A stretch of DNA of 57,741 nt from Chloroflexota bacterium (GCA_015478675.1 JADMIH010000005.1:1-57741); one strand, 5' to 3'. Shown: positions 34,889 to 46,423, counted from the first letter of the stretch. Notes: a model not told the origin generated them from the sequence alone. Numbers and translations: made by a program.

Positions 34889-36163
34889 TTATTTACTACC
34901 TATTGCGTCAGCCAATTGGCCAGCGGTTTGCCTCGCCCAGTCGTCCGCCCACTTGATCTCGGCAATATCAGGGCTGGACAGCGCTACGGAGGCATGTTTA
35001 TCAAGCACTTCTTCTATTATACCAGGAATATCGCCAAAGCGGATGTCGCCCGCCAGAAAGCGCGGGACGGCCACCTCGTCGGCGGCGGCCAGCGCGGTGG
35101 GGTACGTGCCGCCAAGCCTCCCTGCCTGGAATGCGAGTGGCAAGCAACGGAAGCGCTGCATATCTACAGGCTCAAAGTGAAGCGCGCCGAGGGCGGCCCA
35201 GTCTGCTCGTGGCATATCGGGGTTGGGGTAACGCTGAGGGTGGGTTAGTGCGTACTGTATGGGCACGCGCATGTCCGGTACGCCCAACTGGGCTTTGGCC
35301 GAGCCGTCAACGAAGCGCACCATCGAATGGATGATGCTTTCCGGGTGGGCCACTACTTCTATGTCATCGAAAGGAACGCCAAAGAGCCAGTGCGCCTCAA
35401 TCACCTCTAAACCTTTATTCATCAGGGTAGCAGAGTCGACGGTGACTTTCGCGCCCATCGTCCAGGTAGGGTGGTTGAGGGCCTGCTGAGGGGTTGCGCG
35501 GTCGGTGCTCTCGCGGTCCCAGAGCCGAAATGGGCCGCCCGACGCGGTGAGGACCAGCTTTTCAATACAATTCCATGCGCCGCTCGCGCCCCGTTCTTTG
35601 TTGTGCTCCTCAGACTCAGGCTCACCAACCAGGCACTGCCAGATGGCGCTATGCTCGCTGTCTATAGGGCGTATGCGAATCCCTTTGCGCTGAGCAAGCC
35701 GTGTAACTATCTCGCCTGCCATCACGAGCGCCTCTTTGTTGGCAAGGGCAACTTCTTTGCCTGCCTCAAGGGCGGCGAGAGTAGGTGCGAAGCCTGCATG
35801 GCCCGTGGTGGCGACCACAACCATATCCACATCGGGGTGAGTGGCGAGTTCTACCATTCCCCCTTCGCCCGATAGCAGGGGAATGCTGCTTTGGGGAGCG
35901 GAAGCTGTCAGGCTTGCGCGCGCTATGCTAAGAAGCAGAGGAGGCTCCGGCAAGGCGGCTGCTTGCGCGATGAGGGCGTCAAGATCGCTGCCTGCGCTCA
36001 GGCAAACAATACGGAAGCGATCCGACAAGTGGCGCACCACCTCAACGGTCTGTGCGCCGATAGAGCCGGTGGAACCGAGCAGGCAGATGCGTGTCTTTGC
36101 GTTTGAGTTATCCACAGAATCAGATTGTGTATAGCTGTTAGGCATGGTGGAGGTATAACTCAC
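34889..36163 (-). CDS. dxr: 1-deoxy-D-xylulose 5-phosphate reductoisomerase
   Basis: 424 residues. NADPH loop LLGSTGSIGAQTVEVV; ALANKEALVMAGE, the metal/substrate site RPIDSEHSAIWQCL, and LTASGGPFR with NHPTWTMGAKVTVDSATLMNKGLEVIEAH are the family motifs. Second step of the MEP isoprenoid pathway. Start GTG at 36163; ATG at 36145 (MPNSYTQ) is an alternative and neither has a strong ribosome site. It lies 69 bp before rseP and feeds the same pathway as uppS. Confidence 0.94.
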   Translation of the reverse strand: MSYTSTMPNSYTQSDSVDNSNAKTRICLLGSTGSIGAQTVEVVRHLSDRFRIVCLSAGSDLDALIAQAAALPEPPLLLSIARASLTASAPQSSIPLLSGEGGMVELATHPDVDMVVVATTGHAGFAPTLAALEAGKEVALANKEALVMAGEIVTRLAQRKGIRIRPIDSEHSAIWQCLVGEPESEEHNKERGASGAWNCIEKLVLTASGGPFRLWDRESTDRATPQQALNHPTWTMGAKVTVDSATLMNKGLEVIEAHWLFGVPFDDIEVVAHPESIIHSMVRFVDGSAKAQLGVPDMRVPIQYALTHPQRYPNPDMPRADWAALGALHFEPVDMQRFRCLPLAFQAGRLGGTYPTALAAADEVAVPRFLAGDIRFGDIPGIIEEVLDKHASVALSSPDIAEIKWADDWARQTAGQLADAIGSK

Positions 36164-36271
36164 TCAGGGGACGACAGGCGAGGGCGACCATAAGTGAGCC
36201 TCTCCTCTTTTATCTCTTGTTGGTTCAACTGCTCAGCCCTCACTCTTCACTGCTAAAATTAACGTTGTGAG

Positions 36272-37156
36272 CTAACCAATGGTTCCCAGCAGGCGTAGTG
36301 GGATGTAGAGCGCGAGAGATATTAGTATAGGGCCGTGGCTTAGCTCTACGAGGGTGCGCCCCAGGTTAGTCCATCTTGCCAGGGGATTCGGGGAGCCTGA
36401 CGCGGCCAGGATCATAGGCCGTGTGAGCAGGCTCACCAGCAAAGCGCCACCAACGAACAAGCCGAGGAGCAGGTGGAAAAACAACGACCACAAGAAGGGT
36501 GTGGAGGGGTTGAATTGGGTGAGAGATATAACGCTCGTGCTGATGAGCGTGGTAAATACAAGCGCTGTGCCCGCCTTCCAGCTTTCTTTGATGATGCGTG
36601 TGCGCCGCAAGAGGAGGAGTAGAGCTTCGAGGAGAATGGGAGGGATGAGGGCGGCCACCAGAAACACTCCGAGGCCCAGGGTGCTCACCATTAGCATGGC
36701 TTGCACACCGAGGGCCGCATAGAGAGACAGCGCCATAACGAAGGCCCAATCTCGAAGGGCGCGTTGCAGATCACGGCGCCCCAGGTGGGCCACCAGGGTG
36801 AGGGCCGCTACCGGGCCAACTGTATCTATAAGCCTGGAAGAACCCACCAGTACGCCGGGGATAGTCATCGCAAGATAAGCGCCCACCGCAAGCGCGCCCC
36901 ATGCCCAGCGAATTGATTGTGCGCCTTCAAAAAGGTTGTTGCTCGCCACGCCGACCACCAGAGCGCCCCAGAGCAGGAGAGTGGTAGGCACAGGATTGAG
37001 GAAGCCCCAGTCGAGCGCACGTGATAGAGGGGTTTCCACAAGCATGAAGGCCACTATAAAGAAGGCCAGCAAGACCTTCCAGGCGAGGCCAAGCCAGCCT
37101 CCACGGTGACCTTCAGGCCCAACCATGCCAGGGTGAGGCGCTACTGTGCCTCGCAT
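36272..37156 (-). CDS. Polytopic membrane protein in the cdsA position
   Basis: 294 residues with about 7-8 hydrophobic helices. In this conserved cluster the gene between uppS and dxr is normally cdsA, CDP-diglyceride synthase. Here the CdsA signature (S..KR....KD....PGHGG..DR.D) is not present, and the last helix ends LSHGPILISLALYIPLRLLGTIG. It starts eight bases after the uppS stop codon, so it is translationally linked to it. It could be a highly diverged or replaced CdsA, or an unrelated lipid-related membrane protein. I do not assign a function. Confidence 0.7.
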   Translation of the reverse strand: MRGTVAPHPGMVGPEGHRGGWLGLAWKVLLAFFIVAFMLVETPLSRALDWGFLNPVPTTLLLWGALVVGVASNNLFEGAQSIRWAWGALAVGAYLAMTIPGVLVGSSRLIDTVGPVAALTLVAHLGRRDLQRALRDWAFVMALSLYAALGVQAMLMVSTLGLGVFLVAALIPPILLEALLLLLRRTRIIKESWKAGTALVFTTLISTSVISLTQFNPSTPFLWSLFFHLLLGLFVGGALLVSLLTRPMILAASGSPNPLARWTNLGRTLVELSHGPILISLALYIPLRLLGTIG

Positions 37157-37164
37157 GGGGCGCT

Positions 37165-37995
37165 CTACTGCACCGCCGCGGGGTCGGGGCGTGGCGGCGT
37201 GGATGACCCGGGTTGGTCCGGCTCGGAGAGCTCTGAGACGGTGGGTGTGGAGTTCTCCTCTTTGTATTCCTGGCGCTCTTCGGGGAGTATGCCGCCGAAC
37301 TTGCGCTGCCTGCGGCCATATTCGACAAGGGCTTCGTGGAAAGCCTCTTTGCCGAAGTCGGGCCAGGTGGTGGGGGTGGAGTAATATTCGGCGTAAGCAG
37401 CTTGCCAGAGGAGAAAATTACTGAGGCGCATCTCGCCTGCTGTGCGAATGATCAGGTCGGGGTCGGGGATGTCTGCGGTATCGAGGTTCCGAGAGATCAG
37501 CTCATCAGTGATATCTTCGGATTCAGCACCCGAAGCCACTATTTTGCGTATAGCCCGTACTATGTCGTCGCGCCCGCCATAGTTAAAGCAGACGCTCAAC
37601 ACAAGGCGGTCATTCTCTTTTGTGGTATCAAGAGCGTATTTTATCGCCTTTTGTAAGGCTAGGGGCACGTTTTCCATGTGGCCGAAGTGGCGTATCTGCA
37701 CACCCTCTCGCTTTAGCTCAGGCGTCTCACGCTCGATTACCTCTGCCAGAATACGCATCAAGCCCTGTACCTCGTTGCTGGGGCGAGTCCAGTTTTCGGT
37801 GGAGAAAGCATAAACGGTAAGGTACTTTACACCATTCTCAACGCAAGCATGTACGATACGGCGAATATTCTCCGTGCCTGCGCGGTGTCCCATGAGCCTC
37901 GGCAGCCCTCTGGCGCGCGCCCACCTGCCATTGCCGTCCATAATGATAGCAACGTGCTGCGGGTGAAGTTCGGGGGTTTCGTTAGTCTCTGTCAT
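37165..37995 (-). CDS. uppS: Undecaprenyl diphosphate synthase (cis-prenyltransferase)
   Basis: 276 residues. [24 protein letters not shown] is the catalytic Asp loop; [26 protein letters not shown] and [29 protein letters not shown] are the other conserved blocks. It makes the C55 carrier lipid for cell wall synthesis. It has a Pro/Ser-rich tail of about 35 residues after GRRQRKFGG, unusual in length. Between frr and the membrane protein on the minus strand. Confidence 0.93.
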   Translation of the reverse strand: MTETNETPELHPQHVAIIMDGNGRWARARGLPRLMGHRAGTENIRRIVHACVENGVKYLTVYAFSTENWTRPSNEVQGLMRILAEVIERETPELKREGVQIRHFGHMENVPLALQKAIKYALDTTKENDRLVLSVCFNYGGRDDIVRAIRKIVASGAESEDITDELISRNLDTADIPDPDLIIRTAGEMRLSNFLLWQAAYAEYYSTPTTWPDFGKEAFHEALVEYGRRQRKFGGILPEERQEYKEENSTPTVSELSEPDQPGSSTPPRPDPAAVQ

Positions 37996-38067
37996 GGTTA
38001 CGTATTGCGTATTGCATAACAGGCAAGTATCGGTTTCCCTTACCCTGGCTACGCAATACGGCTCCCG

Positions 38068-38625
38068 TCACACCTCAAGCACTTCGGCTTCTTTGGCCTC
38101 GCCTACGTGCTCGGCTTCGCGCACGTACTTGTGGACAAGCTCTTCTACCTTTTCGCTTGCCCGCTTGTGGTCGTCTTCGGAGATCATCTTCTCCGCCTCC
38201 ATCTCCTTGAGGTCTTGCAATGCATCTCGGCGCACATTACGGATAGAGACGCGGCCATCCTCGATTTTGTGCTTGACCATCTTCACCATATCGCGGCGGC
38301 GGTCTTCAGTGAGAGGTGGTATCGGGATGCGGATCAGGCGGCCATCATTGGATGGATTGAAGCCCATCTCTGACTTCTGCAATGTCTTCTCTATAATTCC
38401 GAATGCGCCTTTATCGTACGGCTGCACCACGAGGAGGCGCGGCTCTGGAGCTGACACCTGCGCAAGCTGGTTGAGCGGCGTGGGCGTGCCGTAGTAATCA
38501 ATAGGCAAGCGATCAATCAACGCGGGGGTTGCCCGCCCTGTGCGGATCGAGAGCAAGTCGCGCTTGAGTGCTTCGATTGCCTTCTTCATGCGGTCTTCCG
38601 CATCTTTAAGTACATCCTCAGTCAT
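38068..38625 (-). CDS. frr: Ribosome recycling factor
   Basis: 185 residues from ATG at 38623-38625, which has GAGGAAAA upstream and starts MTEDVLKDAEDRMKKAIEAL. The open frame extends further but would overlap pyrH. Conserved blocks: LLSIRTGRATPALIDRLPIDYYG, APEPRLLVVQPYDKGAF, IRIPIPPLTEDRRRDMVKMV, DEDHKRASEKVEELVHKYV. It splits post-termination ribosomes with EF-G. Gap of 50 bp to pyrH. Confidence 0.94.
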   Translation of the reverse strand: MTEDVLKDAEDRMKKAIEALKRDLLSIRTGRATPALIDRLPIDYYGTPTPLNQLAQVSAPEPRLLVVQPYDKGAFGIIEKTLQKSEMGFNPSNDGRLIRIPIPPLTEDRRRDMVKMVKHKIEDGRVSIRNVRRDALQDLKEMEAEKMISEDDHKRASEKVEELVHKYVREAEHVGEAKEAEVLEV

Positions 38626-38675
38626 GATTTTCCTCGAACTATATTGGACCGGTATGATAATCCCGAAGGCGAAGT

Positions 38676-40085
<1,410 letters not shown>

Positions 40086-41900
40086 ATGCCCGAGCAAAGA
40101 TTAATACGCAACTTCTGTATTATCGCGCACATTGACCATGGGAAATCTACGCTCGCGGACCGTTTGTTAGAGATCACCGGCACCGTTTCCAAGCGCAACA
40201 TGGTCGAGCAAGTGCTCGATTCGATGCCCCTTGAGCGTGAAAAGGGTATCACCATCAAGGCCCGCGCTGTGCGAATGTCCTACAAGGCAGACAACGGGGA
40301 GGTTTACGAGTTCAACCTGATAGACACCCCCGGCCACGTTGACTTCACCTATGAAGTTAGCCGCTCACTCGCCGCTTGCGAAGGGGCCTTGCTCGTGGTA
40401 GACGCCACACAGGGCATCGAGGCGCAGACGCTTGCCAACACCTATCTTGCCCTTGAGCATGACCTTGCCATAGTGCCGGTAGTCAACAAGATCGATCTGC
40501 CTGCCGCCCAGCCTGAGCTTGTTGCTGAAGAAATCCAGAAGGTAATAGGTATACCCCGCGAGCAGATTATACAGGCCTCGGCCAAGGAAGGGCGTGGGGT
40601 CAAAGAGATACTTGAGGCAGTAGTCCACCAGATCCACCCGCCCGCGGGTGACCCTGGTAAGCCCTTGCGTGCGCTCATCTTCGACAGCCATTACGACGCC
40701 TACAAGGGAGTTATAGCCTATGTCCGCATAGTAGATGGCAGCGTGGCCGAAGGCGACCCGCTCGTAGTGATGGCAACGCGGGCCAACACCGAAGCGCAAG
40801 AGGTGGGCGCTTTCGCCCCTGCTATGACCTCTACCAGGTCGCTCAAGACGGGCGAAGTGGGATATATAGCCACAGGGCTGAAGGTGGTGCGCGAATGCCA
40901 GGTAGGGGATACTATCACCCTTGCCCAGAGGCCCGCCACCGAGCCTGTGCCCGGCTACCGACCCGTCAAGCCTATGGTATTCGCCGGTCTATTTCCAGTT
41001 GAGAGCGACGACTATCAGAACTTGCGTGAGGCCCTTGATCGCCTCCACCTTAATGACGCCTCGCTCATTTACGAACCTGAGAGCAGTGTGGCTCTCGGCT
41101 TCGGCTTCAGGTGCGGCTTCCTCGGTTTGCTACACATGGAGATCATACGCGAGCGGTTGGAGCGCGAATATGACCTTTCGCTCCTGATGACCGCGCCCAA
41201 CGTCGAATACCGCGTCACCAGGACCGACAACGAGGTAGTAGTGGTCGATAACCCCGCTGAGATGCCTTCCACCGGTAATATCAAGACCATCGAAGAGCCA
41301 TGGATGGAGATAAGCGTTGTCACGCCGAGCCGCTATATCGGCCCAATCATGGAGCTTGTAACCACGCGGCGTGGCGCTTACAAGAAGATGGATTACCTCG
41401 ATGAGGAACGCGTAGTGCTCGGCTACGAGATTCCGCTGGGGGAGATAATAGTGGATTTCTACGATCAGCTAAAGTCGCGCACCCAGGGCTACGCTTCCCT
41501 TGACTACCAGTTCTCCAGCTACAGAGAAGCTGATCTCGTCAAGCTCGATATACTGGTGAATGGGCAGTCAGTAGACGCCCTGAGCATTATCACGCACCGT
41601 GAGAAGGCTTTCTACCAGGGCAGGCAGCTTGTCGCCAAGCTACGCAAGCTGATTCCCAGGCAGCTTTTCGAGGTGCCTATACAGGCTGCTGTAGGCAGCA
41701 AAGTGGTGGCACGCGAAACGATCTCGGCAATGCGCAAGAATGTTCTCGCCAAGTGCTACGGCGGCGACGTGAGCCGCAAGCGCAAGCTGCTGGAAAAGCA
41801 AAAAGAAGGCAAAGCGCGCATGAAGATGGTGGGCAATGTAGAGATACCACAGGAAGCATTCATGGCGGTGCTCTCCCTTGAAGAGCCTGCCAACGGGTGA
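40086..41900 (+). CDS. lepA: Elongation factor 4 (LepA)
   Basis: 604 residues, full length. [16 protein letters not shown] is the P-loop, [36 protein letters not shown] is the G3/switch II region and NKIDLP is G4. The [14 protein letters not shown] motif and the carboxy-terminal [39 protein letters not shown] are specific to LepA. GTPase that back-translocates or remodels stalled ribosomes. ATG at 40086 with a weak ribosome site. Confidence 0.95.
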   Translation: MPEQRLIRNFCIIAHIDHGKSTLADRLLEITGTVSKRNMVEQVLDSMPLEREKGITIKARAVRMSYKADNGEVYEFNLIDTPGHVDFTYEVSRSLAACEGALLVVDATQGIEAQTLANTYLALEHDLAIVPVVNKIDLPAAQPELVAEEIQKVIGIPREQIIQASAKEGRGVKEILEAVVHQIHPPAGDPGKPLRALIFDSHYDAYKGVIAYVRIVDGSVAEGDPLVVMATRANTEAQEVGAFAPAMTSTRSLKTGEVGYIATGLKVVRECQVGDTITLAQRPATEPVPGYRPVKPMVFAGLFPVESDDYQNLREALDRLHLNDASLIYEPESSVALGFGFRCGFLGLLHMEIIRERLEREYDLSLLMTAPNVEYRVTRTDNEVVVVDNPAEMPSTGNIKTIEEPWMEISVVTPSRYIGPIMELVTTRRGAYKKMDYLDEERVVLGYEIPLGEIIVDFYDQLKSRTQGYASLDYQFSSYREADLVKLDILVNGQSVDALSIITHREKAFYQGRQLVAKLRKLIPRQLFEVPIQAAVGSKVVARETISAMRKNVLAKCYGGDVSRKRKLLEKQKEGKARMKMVGNVEIPQEAFMAVLSLEEPANG

Positions 41901-41930
41901 CGAATTACGAGTTCAGCTGCCGTAATTCGT
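41900..41930 (+). terminator. Hairpin after lepA
   Basis: ACGAATTACG (41900-41909) and CGTAATTCGT (41921-41930), a 10-bp stem immediately after the lepA stop. Few Ts follow, so it may stabilise the mRNA end rather than terminate. Confidence 0.4.
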
Positions 41931-41961
41931 AATTCCACCACAGGCGGGAAGGAGGAGCCTT

Positions 41962-43194
41962 TTGCCGGAAGTTGATCCATACACCCTTTTACAGGTTCCC
42001 GACGATGCCACTGAGGACGAAATCGAGGACGCCTATGATGTGCTCTTTGATCGGTACGAGCCACAGGCGCAGGCGGGAAGCGTTGATGCAATAAATGCTC
42101 TAGATCAGCTAAACAATGCACGCGCTCTGCTGGTCGATCCGCAGCGGCGTGCGGCTCTCGATCGGCAGTTAGGAATAGCCAGGAAGAAGGCTGGCAGCGG
42201 TAGCGATATAGTGAGCGGTGTAAACCCTTTAACGTCCACCGCAGCCGCGACGGTGGAGGCCAAGCAGCAGACGCTGGGCGAGCCGGCGCAAGTGGAGGCA
42301 GTCCAAACGGTTACGCGTCAGGGGCAACCAGCAGAGCCATCCAAGCGTGCCGTAAAGCAGCCATCACCGAGTAGCACAGTGAAAGCCAGGCGGCGCTCGG
42401 CAGCAAGGCCGCGAGCAGTGGTGGTCGAGCGTAGGAGATTGCCTGTAATGCCATTCCTATTGGGCGCCTTGCTCCTTTTCGTACTCGCGCTCGTGGTCAC
42501 TTTCTTCATTGCGAAGAATGGCGGCCAAGCAGGAGCGGAGTCGCGGGGCGAGATAGTAGCCACCGTGAACGGCGCACCGATTTATATGCAGGATTACCAG
42601 GAGCGACTAGCGCGCGACAAAGCGAATATCGCTCAAGACCCACTTTTCGCCCCGCTCATTAACAACTTTCAGGGCATCACCGGCACTCGGATGCTCCAGA
42701 TTGTAAGCTCGGACTCGCTCGACAAACTGATAAACCTGGAAGTCATCCAGCAACAGGCGAAGAAAGAAGGGCTGTACCCTACCGACGCTCAACAACAAGG
42801 CCTGATACAGCAAGCCAGGGGAAAAGACCTGGCGAGTGGCACCAGCTTCACCACTTTCCTGAAGGAAAAGAATATATCAGAAGGGCAGTATGACCGTGCG
42901 GTCGTTGCCAATGTGGTTTACACGGTCATGGCTGATAAACACATGCCAAAGACAGGCACCGACCAGGAGAGGACCGATGCCTTCATAAAGTGGATCTGTA
43001 CCACGCGCCAGAGCTACGATGTGAAGGTCAATCTCACCTTTACGGCGAAGAATGATCCCTGCACCAGCGGGCTGCCATCCGATGTACCTCTCCCCGGCCT
43101 GGGGACGCCCACAGCGCCCGAGCCGCTGGGAACTGCCGTGCCGGCCACCGTCGCGCCGCAGCCTGGATCCGCCGGAACACCAACGACACCTTGA
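41962..43194 (+). CDS. Membrane-anchored J-like/SurA-like chaperone
   Basis: 410 residues. Residues 1-70 resemble a J-domain (PYTLLQVPDDATEDEIEDAYDVLFDRYEP...LDQLNNARALLVDPQRRAALD), but the HPD motif needed to stimulate DnaK is not visible. A basic linker precedes one membrane helix (PVMPFLLGALLLFVLALVVTFFIA, about 156-178). Outside, GEIVATVNGAPIYMQDYQERLARDKANI... matches the SurA amino-terminal chaperone domain, with no recognisable PPIase domain, and a Pro/Thr/Gly tail. TTG start with GGAGGAG upstream. Probably assists folding of exported proteins. Confidence 0.7.
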   Translation: MPEVDPYTLLQVPDDATEDEIEDAYDVLFDRYEPQAQAGSVDAINALDQLNNARALLVDPQRRAALDRQLGIARKKAGSGSDIVSGVNPLTSTAAATVEAKQQTLGEPAQVEAVQTVTRQGQPAEPSKRAVKQPSPSSTVKARRRSAARPRAVVVERRRLPVMPFLLGALLLFVLALVVTFFIAKNGGQAGAESRGEIVATVNGAPIYMQDYQERLARDKANIAQDPLFAPLINNFQGITGTRMLQIVSSDSLDKLINLEVIQQQAKKEGLYPTDAQQQGLIQQARGKDLASGTSFTTFLKEKNISEGQYDRAVVANVVYTVMADKHMPKTGTDQERTDAFIKWICTTRQSYDVKVNLTFTAKNDPCTSGLPSDVPLPGLGTPTAPEPLGTAVPATVAPQPGSAGTPTTP

Positions 43195-43285
43195 TGCCAT
43201 TGCAATGTAGAGAATGGCGAGAAGCTTGATCTGCTTGCTTCTCGGAAGCGGGGCAACCTGTCATATAACTCTTCATGGAGCGAAG

Positions 43286-44113
43286 ATGAGCAGATGGGAT
43301 GAACAACCTGAAGAACTGCGCCTGGTCGCGGAAGAGGCGGTAAGGGCTGCCGGGGCCGTAGCTCTTGCCGGCTTTCGAGGCAACCTGGCGATTAGCTCTA
43401 AGGGCAGCAAGGACATCGTAACGCAGTACGACATCGCAGCCGAGCGCGCCGCCATCGGGGTAATCACCAGGCGCTTCCCTCACCACTCGATCCTCGCGGA
43501 GGAGAGCGGCCCGAATGCTGCAAGGGAAGAGGCAAGTAGCCGATACCAGTGGACAGTTGATCCCATAGACGGCACACACAACTATGCGATGCAGCTTCCA
43601 TTCTGGTGCTCGTCTGTTGCTGTGGCCGACCTGGAACAAGAGGAAGTGGTAGCAGGCGCTGTGCTCGATGCTGAACATGGAGAGCTTTTTGCTGGATCGC
43701 TTGGCGGCGGAGCATTCATGAACGGCGCGACGATAAGCGTGTCGCAGACAAGCAACACAGATGATATTACCCTTGCCTTTGACATCGGGTATGAGGAAGA
43801 AGTGTCGCGGCGCATGATGCTGCTGGCAGGTAAGGTACAGCCGCAGGTCAACAGAGTGAGGCTCCTCGGCAGTGCAGTGCTTGCGATCACCTATGTGGCG
43901 GCGGGACGTTTCGATGGGTATTGCCACCTGAACCTTCAGCCCTGGGACATCGGCGCGGCCTCCTTGCTCGTTAGAGAGGCCGGGGGCACTATCACCAGTT
44001 GGGAGGGCCAAGCGCTCACCATAGGGAGAACGAGCGCGGTAGCCGCGAACCCACGCCTGCAACCGCAACTGCTGGCTCTTCTTCACAGCGCTGAAAGCGA
44101 GCGCCCAGAGTAG
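43286..44113 (+). CDS. Inositol monophosphatase family phosphatase
   Basis: 275 residues from ATG at 43286 (GGAG six bases upstream); the open frame starts earlier without support. Metal-site motifs EESG and WTVDPIDGTHNYAMQLPFWCSS are present, and GRFDGYCHLNLQPWDIGAASLLVREAGG is the third block with the catalytic Asp. Family members act on inositol phosphate, fructose bisphosphate, histidinol phosphate or PAP; which one cannot be told from sequence. Confidence 0.9.
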   Translation: MSRWDEQPEELRLVAEEAVRAAGAVALAGFRGNLAISSKGSKDIVTQYDIAAERAAIGVITRRFPHHSILAEESGPNAAREEASSRYQWTVDPIDGTHNYAMQLPFWCSSVAVADLEQEEVVAGAVLDAEHGELFAGSLGGGAFMNGATISVSQTSNTDDITLAFDIGYEEEVSRRMMLLAGKVQPQVNRVRLLGSAVLAITYVAAGRFDGYCHLNLQPWDIGAASLLVREAGGTITSWEGQALTIGRTSAVAANPRLQPQLLALLHSAESERPE

Positions 44114-44149
44114 GATCACACCGGTTCGGTGCCGCCGTTAGATGCTCAG

Positions 44150-44290
44150 CCGAGGGGTGGAGGAGATCGATAGCACGGTGCTCCCTCACCCCCAGCTGCT
44201 CTAAAAATGCGCGGATTGGTAGTATATACAGAGGTAGAATCACTTCTATTTTCGTCGCTAATGGTGGCCCGACTTACTCTGAACGTTTAC
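44150..44290. repeat. Possible decayed MITE-like copy
   Basis: The intergenic stretch contains CTCCCTCACCCCC and ends TCTGAACGTTTAC (44278-44290), like the right terminus of the repeats at 33193 and 39570. No left terminus is recognisable. Confidence 0.3.
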
Positions 44291-44304
44291 ACTCTGCTGA
44301 GCCT

Positions 44305-44333
44305 TTTGTGGAAATATCGTTGTTAGGTATAAT
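44305..44333 (+). promoter_or_regulatory. Promoter of the lipoprotein gene
   Basis: TATAAT at 44328-44333 with a weak TTTGTG-like -35 about 17 bp upstream (near 44305-44311). The start codon is 45 bp downstream and has AGGAGGAAAAAG. Confidence 0.55.
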
Positions 44334-44377
44334 GTTCGGGTCACGCTATTCATAGACTTGTCAGGAGGAAAAAGACA

Positions 44378-45409
44378 ATGAACAAACTGAGAAACGTTTC
44401 AATAGCCCTCTTACTCACCTTCGTGGGTGGTATTGGACTAACTGCTTGCGGCGGCGAGACACCGGCTACGGCCACCTTGCCGCCACCCACAGCCACATCT
44501 GTACCACCCACAGCCACATCTGTACCGCCAACAGCAACTACTGTGAGCAGCGCGGGTGCCGTGCCAACGACGGGTGACACCGGGGTGAGCGCTACGACCG
44601 CTCCGCTTTCAGCCGATATGAGCTTAGTTACCAACGCTGTCAGCGCGACCGAGAAGCTAAACAGCTATCATTACGTGGTCAATGCGTCGGGTAGCGCCAT
44701 TACGCAGACTGTTGCCGTTCAAGGCGACTACATCGGGCCGGACTCGGCCTACGTAAAGGGCACCATCGGCAACCAGCAGGTTGAGGAGATAATTGTCAAC
44801 AACAAAGCCTATACCAAGGATGCGAGTGGCAACTGGGTGGAGCAGGTGGATACAAGCTCCAGCAGCACAGGCTTTATCAACCCCAAGGACATTGTGGGCA
44901 CCGCAAACCCACTGGCGGACATTTCGCAATTAGTAGATGCCGGCTCAGACTTGAAGCTGGTAGGTGAGGAGAGTGTAAACGGCAAAAGCACCAAGCATTA
45001 CACCTTTGTGCTTGATGCCCAAAAGATGGCATCGGGCCAGTCGGGGCAGCCACTGCCCAGCCAGCTAGGGGCGAATATACCATCTATTGGTGGGGGCGCG
45101 GTATGGGTTGATGCTGACGGTAAGTACGTCGAGCGCCTGGAGATGAATATCGATATGGGGCCGCTCATGCAAATGCTAGCGGACTTAGGAGCCGCCTTCA
45201 ATGGCACACCAACGCCTGGTGGCCCGGCACCCACGGCAATCCCGTCGCAAACCATCAATTTTAGAATTGACATCAGCCGCCAAAACGACCCGTCGCTGAA
45301 ACTGCCCGCGATGCCCGCCGGAGCAGCGCACGCCACGCCAACAGAAACGCCTGAGCCTCTGCCTGCCGGTAGCACAGGAGAAAGCGCAACTGCCACCGCG
45401 CAGCCGTAG
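44378..45409 (+). CDS. LppX/LolA-like lipoprotein
   Basis: 343 residues. Signal peptide (MNKLRNVSIALLLTFVGGIG) with a lipobox LTAC, so the mature protein starts at the lipidated Cys. A Thr/Pro linker with tandem PPTATSV repeats (about residues 35-55) follows, then a domain like LppX/LprG: LNSYHYVVNASGSAITQTVAVQGDYIGPDSAYVKG..., VEEIIVNNKAYTKDASGNWVE, and a Pro/Ala tail. These proteins shuttle lipids at the cell surface. Strong ribosome site and promoter. Confidence 0.8.
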   Translation: MNKLRNVSIALLLTFVGGIGLTACGGETPATATLPPPTATSVPPTATSVPPTATTVSSAGAVPTTGDTGVSATTAPLSADMSLVTNAVSATEKLNSYHYVVNASGSAITQTVAVQGDYIGPDSAYVKGTIGNQQVEEIIVNNKAYTKDASGNWVEQVDTSSSSTGFINPKDIVGTANPLADISQLVDAGSDLKLVGEESVNGKSTKHYTFVLDAQKMASGQSGQPLPSQLGANIPSIGGGAVWVDADGKYVERLEMNIDMGPLMQMLADLGAAFNGTPTPGGPAPTAIPSQTINFRIDISRQNDPSLKLPAMPAGAAHATPTETPEPLPAGSTGESATATAQP

Positions 45410-45428
45410 AGATGATAGCACCTCGAAT

Positions 45429-45458
45429 GAGCGCTGCCCGACCAACAGGGCAGCGCTC
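45429..45458. terminator. Hairpin between convergent genes
   Basis: GAGCGCTGCCC (45429-45439), 8-nt loop, GGGCAGCGCTC (45448-45458), a perfect 11-bp stem after the lipoprotein gene and before the convergent amidohydrolase. It may act in both directions; no T-run is seen. Confidence 0.5.
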
Positions 45459-45552
45459 GTCGTCACTGATAAGGAAGCAACAGGCCTGCCTGTAGCCTAG
45501 CCGGCCCGGGGACAAGCGGGCCTGTATGGGCAAGGGGGGAGGCTAGCGCGGC

Positions 45553-46395
45553 TCAGGCCGTAATTCTAAGCAAGCGCATCGCGTTGCCGCCAAGCAGTGC
45601 GCCAAGGGCCTCTTCGTCCAGGCCACAAGCGCAAAGACGAGATAGGAACTTGGCCTGTGATAAGAGTGGATAGTCTGTGCCCCAGAGGATCCGCTCAACA
45701 CCTACCAATTGCGCCATCAGAGGGAAGATGGTGAAGTCATAAAGGTAAGTGGAAGCCGCGCTGTCGTAGTAGACATTTCTCAGGGCCTCACGCACTTCGG
45801 GCATCAACTCGTAGAATGGAAGCCCGCCTCCCCAGTGGGCAAGCACGATCTTGAGGTCAGGAAAGTTCTGCGCGAGAGTAAGTAGAGACGAGGGATATGT
45901 CTTGCCTTTGCCGGGATAAGTATGCCCGACAGGCTCGCTACTATGGGTGAGCAGAGGCCGGTCATGATGCTGCAACACCTCGGCGGCGGCTTGTAAGGCC
46001 CACTTGTCAGCGACATCGAACTTCTGCCCGTCAGGACCAAGCTCGCCTAGACCCATCAGGCCTGCTGAGAGGCAGCGGTCAAGCTCCTTTGCATCATTGG
46101 CGTCCAGTGGCTGTACGCAGGCGAAGCCTACAAGCTTGTTGGGGAAGGTTCGTACCGCCTTTATGATGTAGTCGTTGTGCTCGCGGCATAGCGCGCTGTC
46201 ACGCCAAGGGAAGCCGAAGACGACGCTGCGGTCAACCCCCGCCTGCTCCATTGAAGCAACCAGATCCTCTGCGGAGGCAAGTCGGTGCTTTGGGCTGGCG
46301 TAAAGCTCGGCAAACCAGGCATCCCGCTCAAGGTAATCTTCACGTCGTGCCCGCATCTCATCCGAAAAGATGTGAGTGTGGAAGTCAATTATCAC
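45553..46395 (-). CDS. Amidohydrolase-family metal-dependent hydrolase (PF04909-type)
   Basis: 280 residues forming a TIM barrel. IIDFHTHIFSDEM (HxH metal site), GLMGLGELGPDGQKF, LLTHSSEP, VLAHWGGGLPFYELMPE and ILWGTDYPLLSQ (metal Asp) are family motifs. This group includes decarboxylases and lactonases; substrate unknown. GTG start, weak ribosome site. Confidence 0.85.
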   Translation of the reverse strand: MIIDFHTHIFSDEMRARREDYLERDAWFAELYASPKHRLASAEDLVASMEQAGVDRSVVFGFPWRDSALCREHNDYIIKAVRTFPNKLVGFACVQPLDANDAKELDRCLSAGLMGLGELGPDGQKFDVADKWALQAAAEVLQHHDRPLLTHSSEPVGHTYPGKGKTYPSSLLTLAQNFPDLKIVLAHWGGGLPFYELMPEVREALRNVYYDSAASTYLYDFTIFPLMAQLVGVERILWGTDYPLLSQAKFLSRLCACGLDEEALGALLGGNAMRLLRITA

Positions 46396-46423
46396 GTGGA
46401 GAATGAGGGGCAGGAACTAACAG

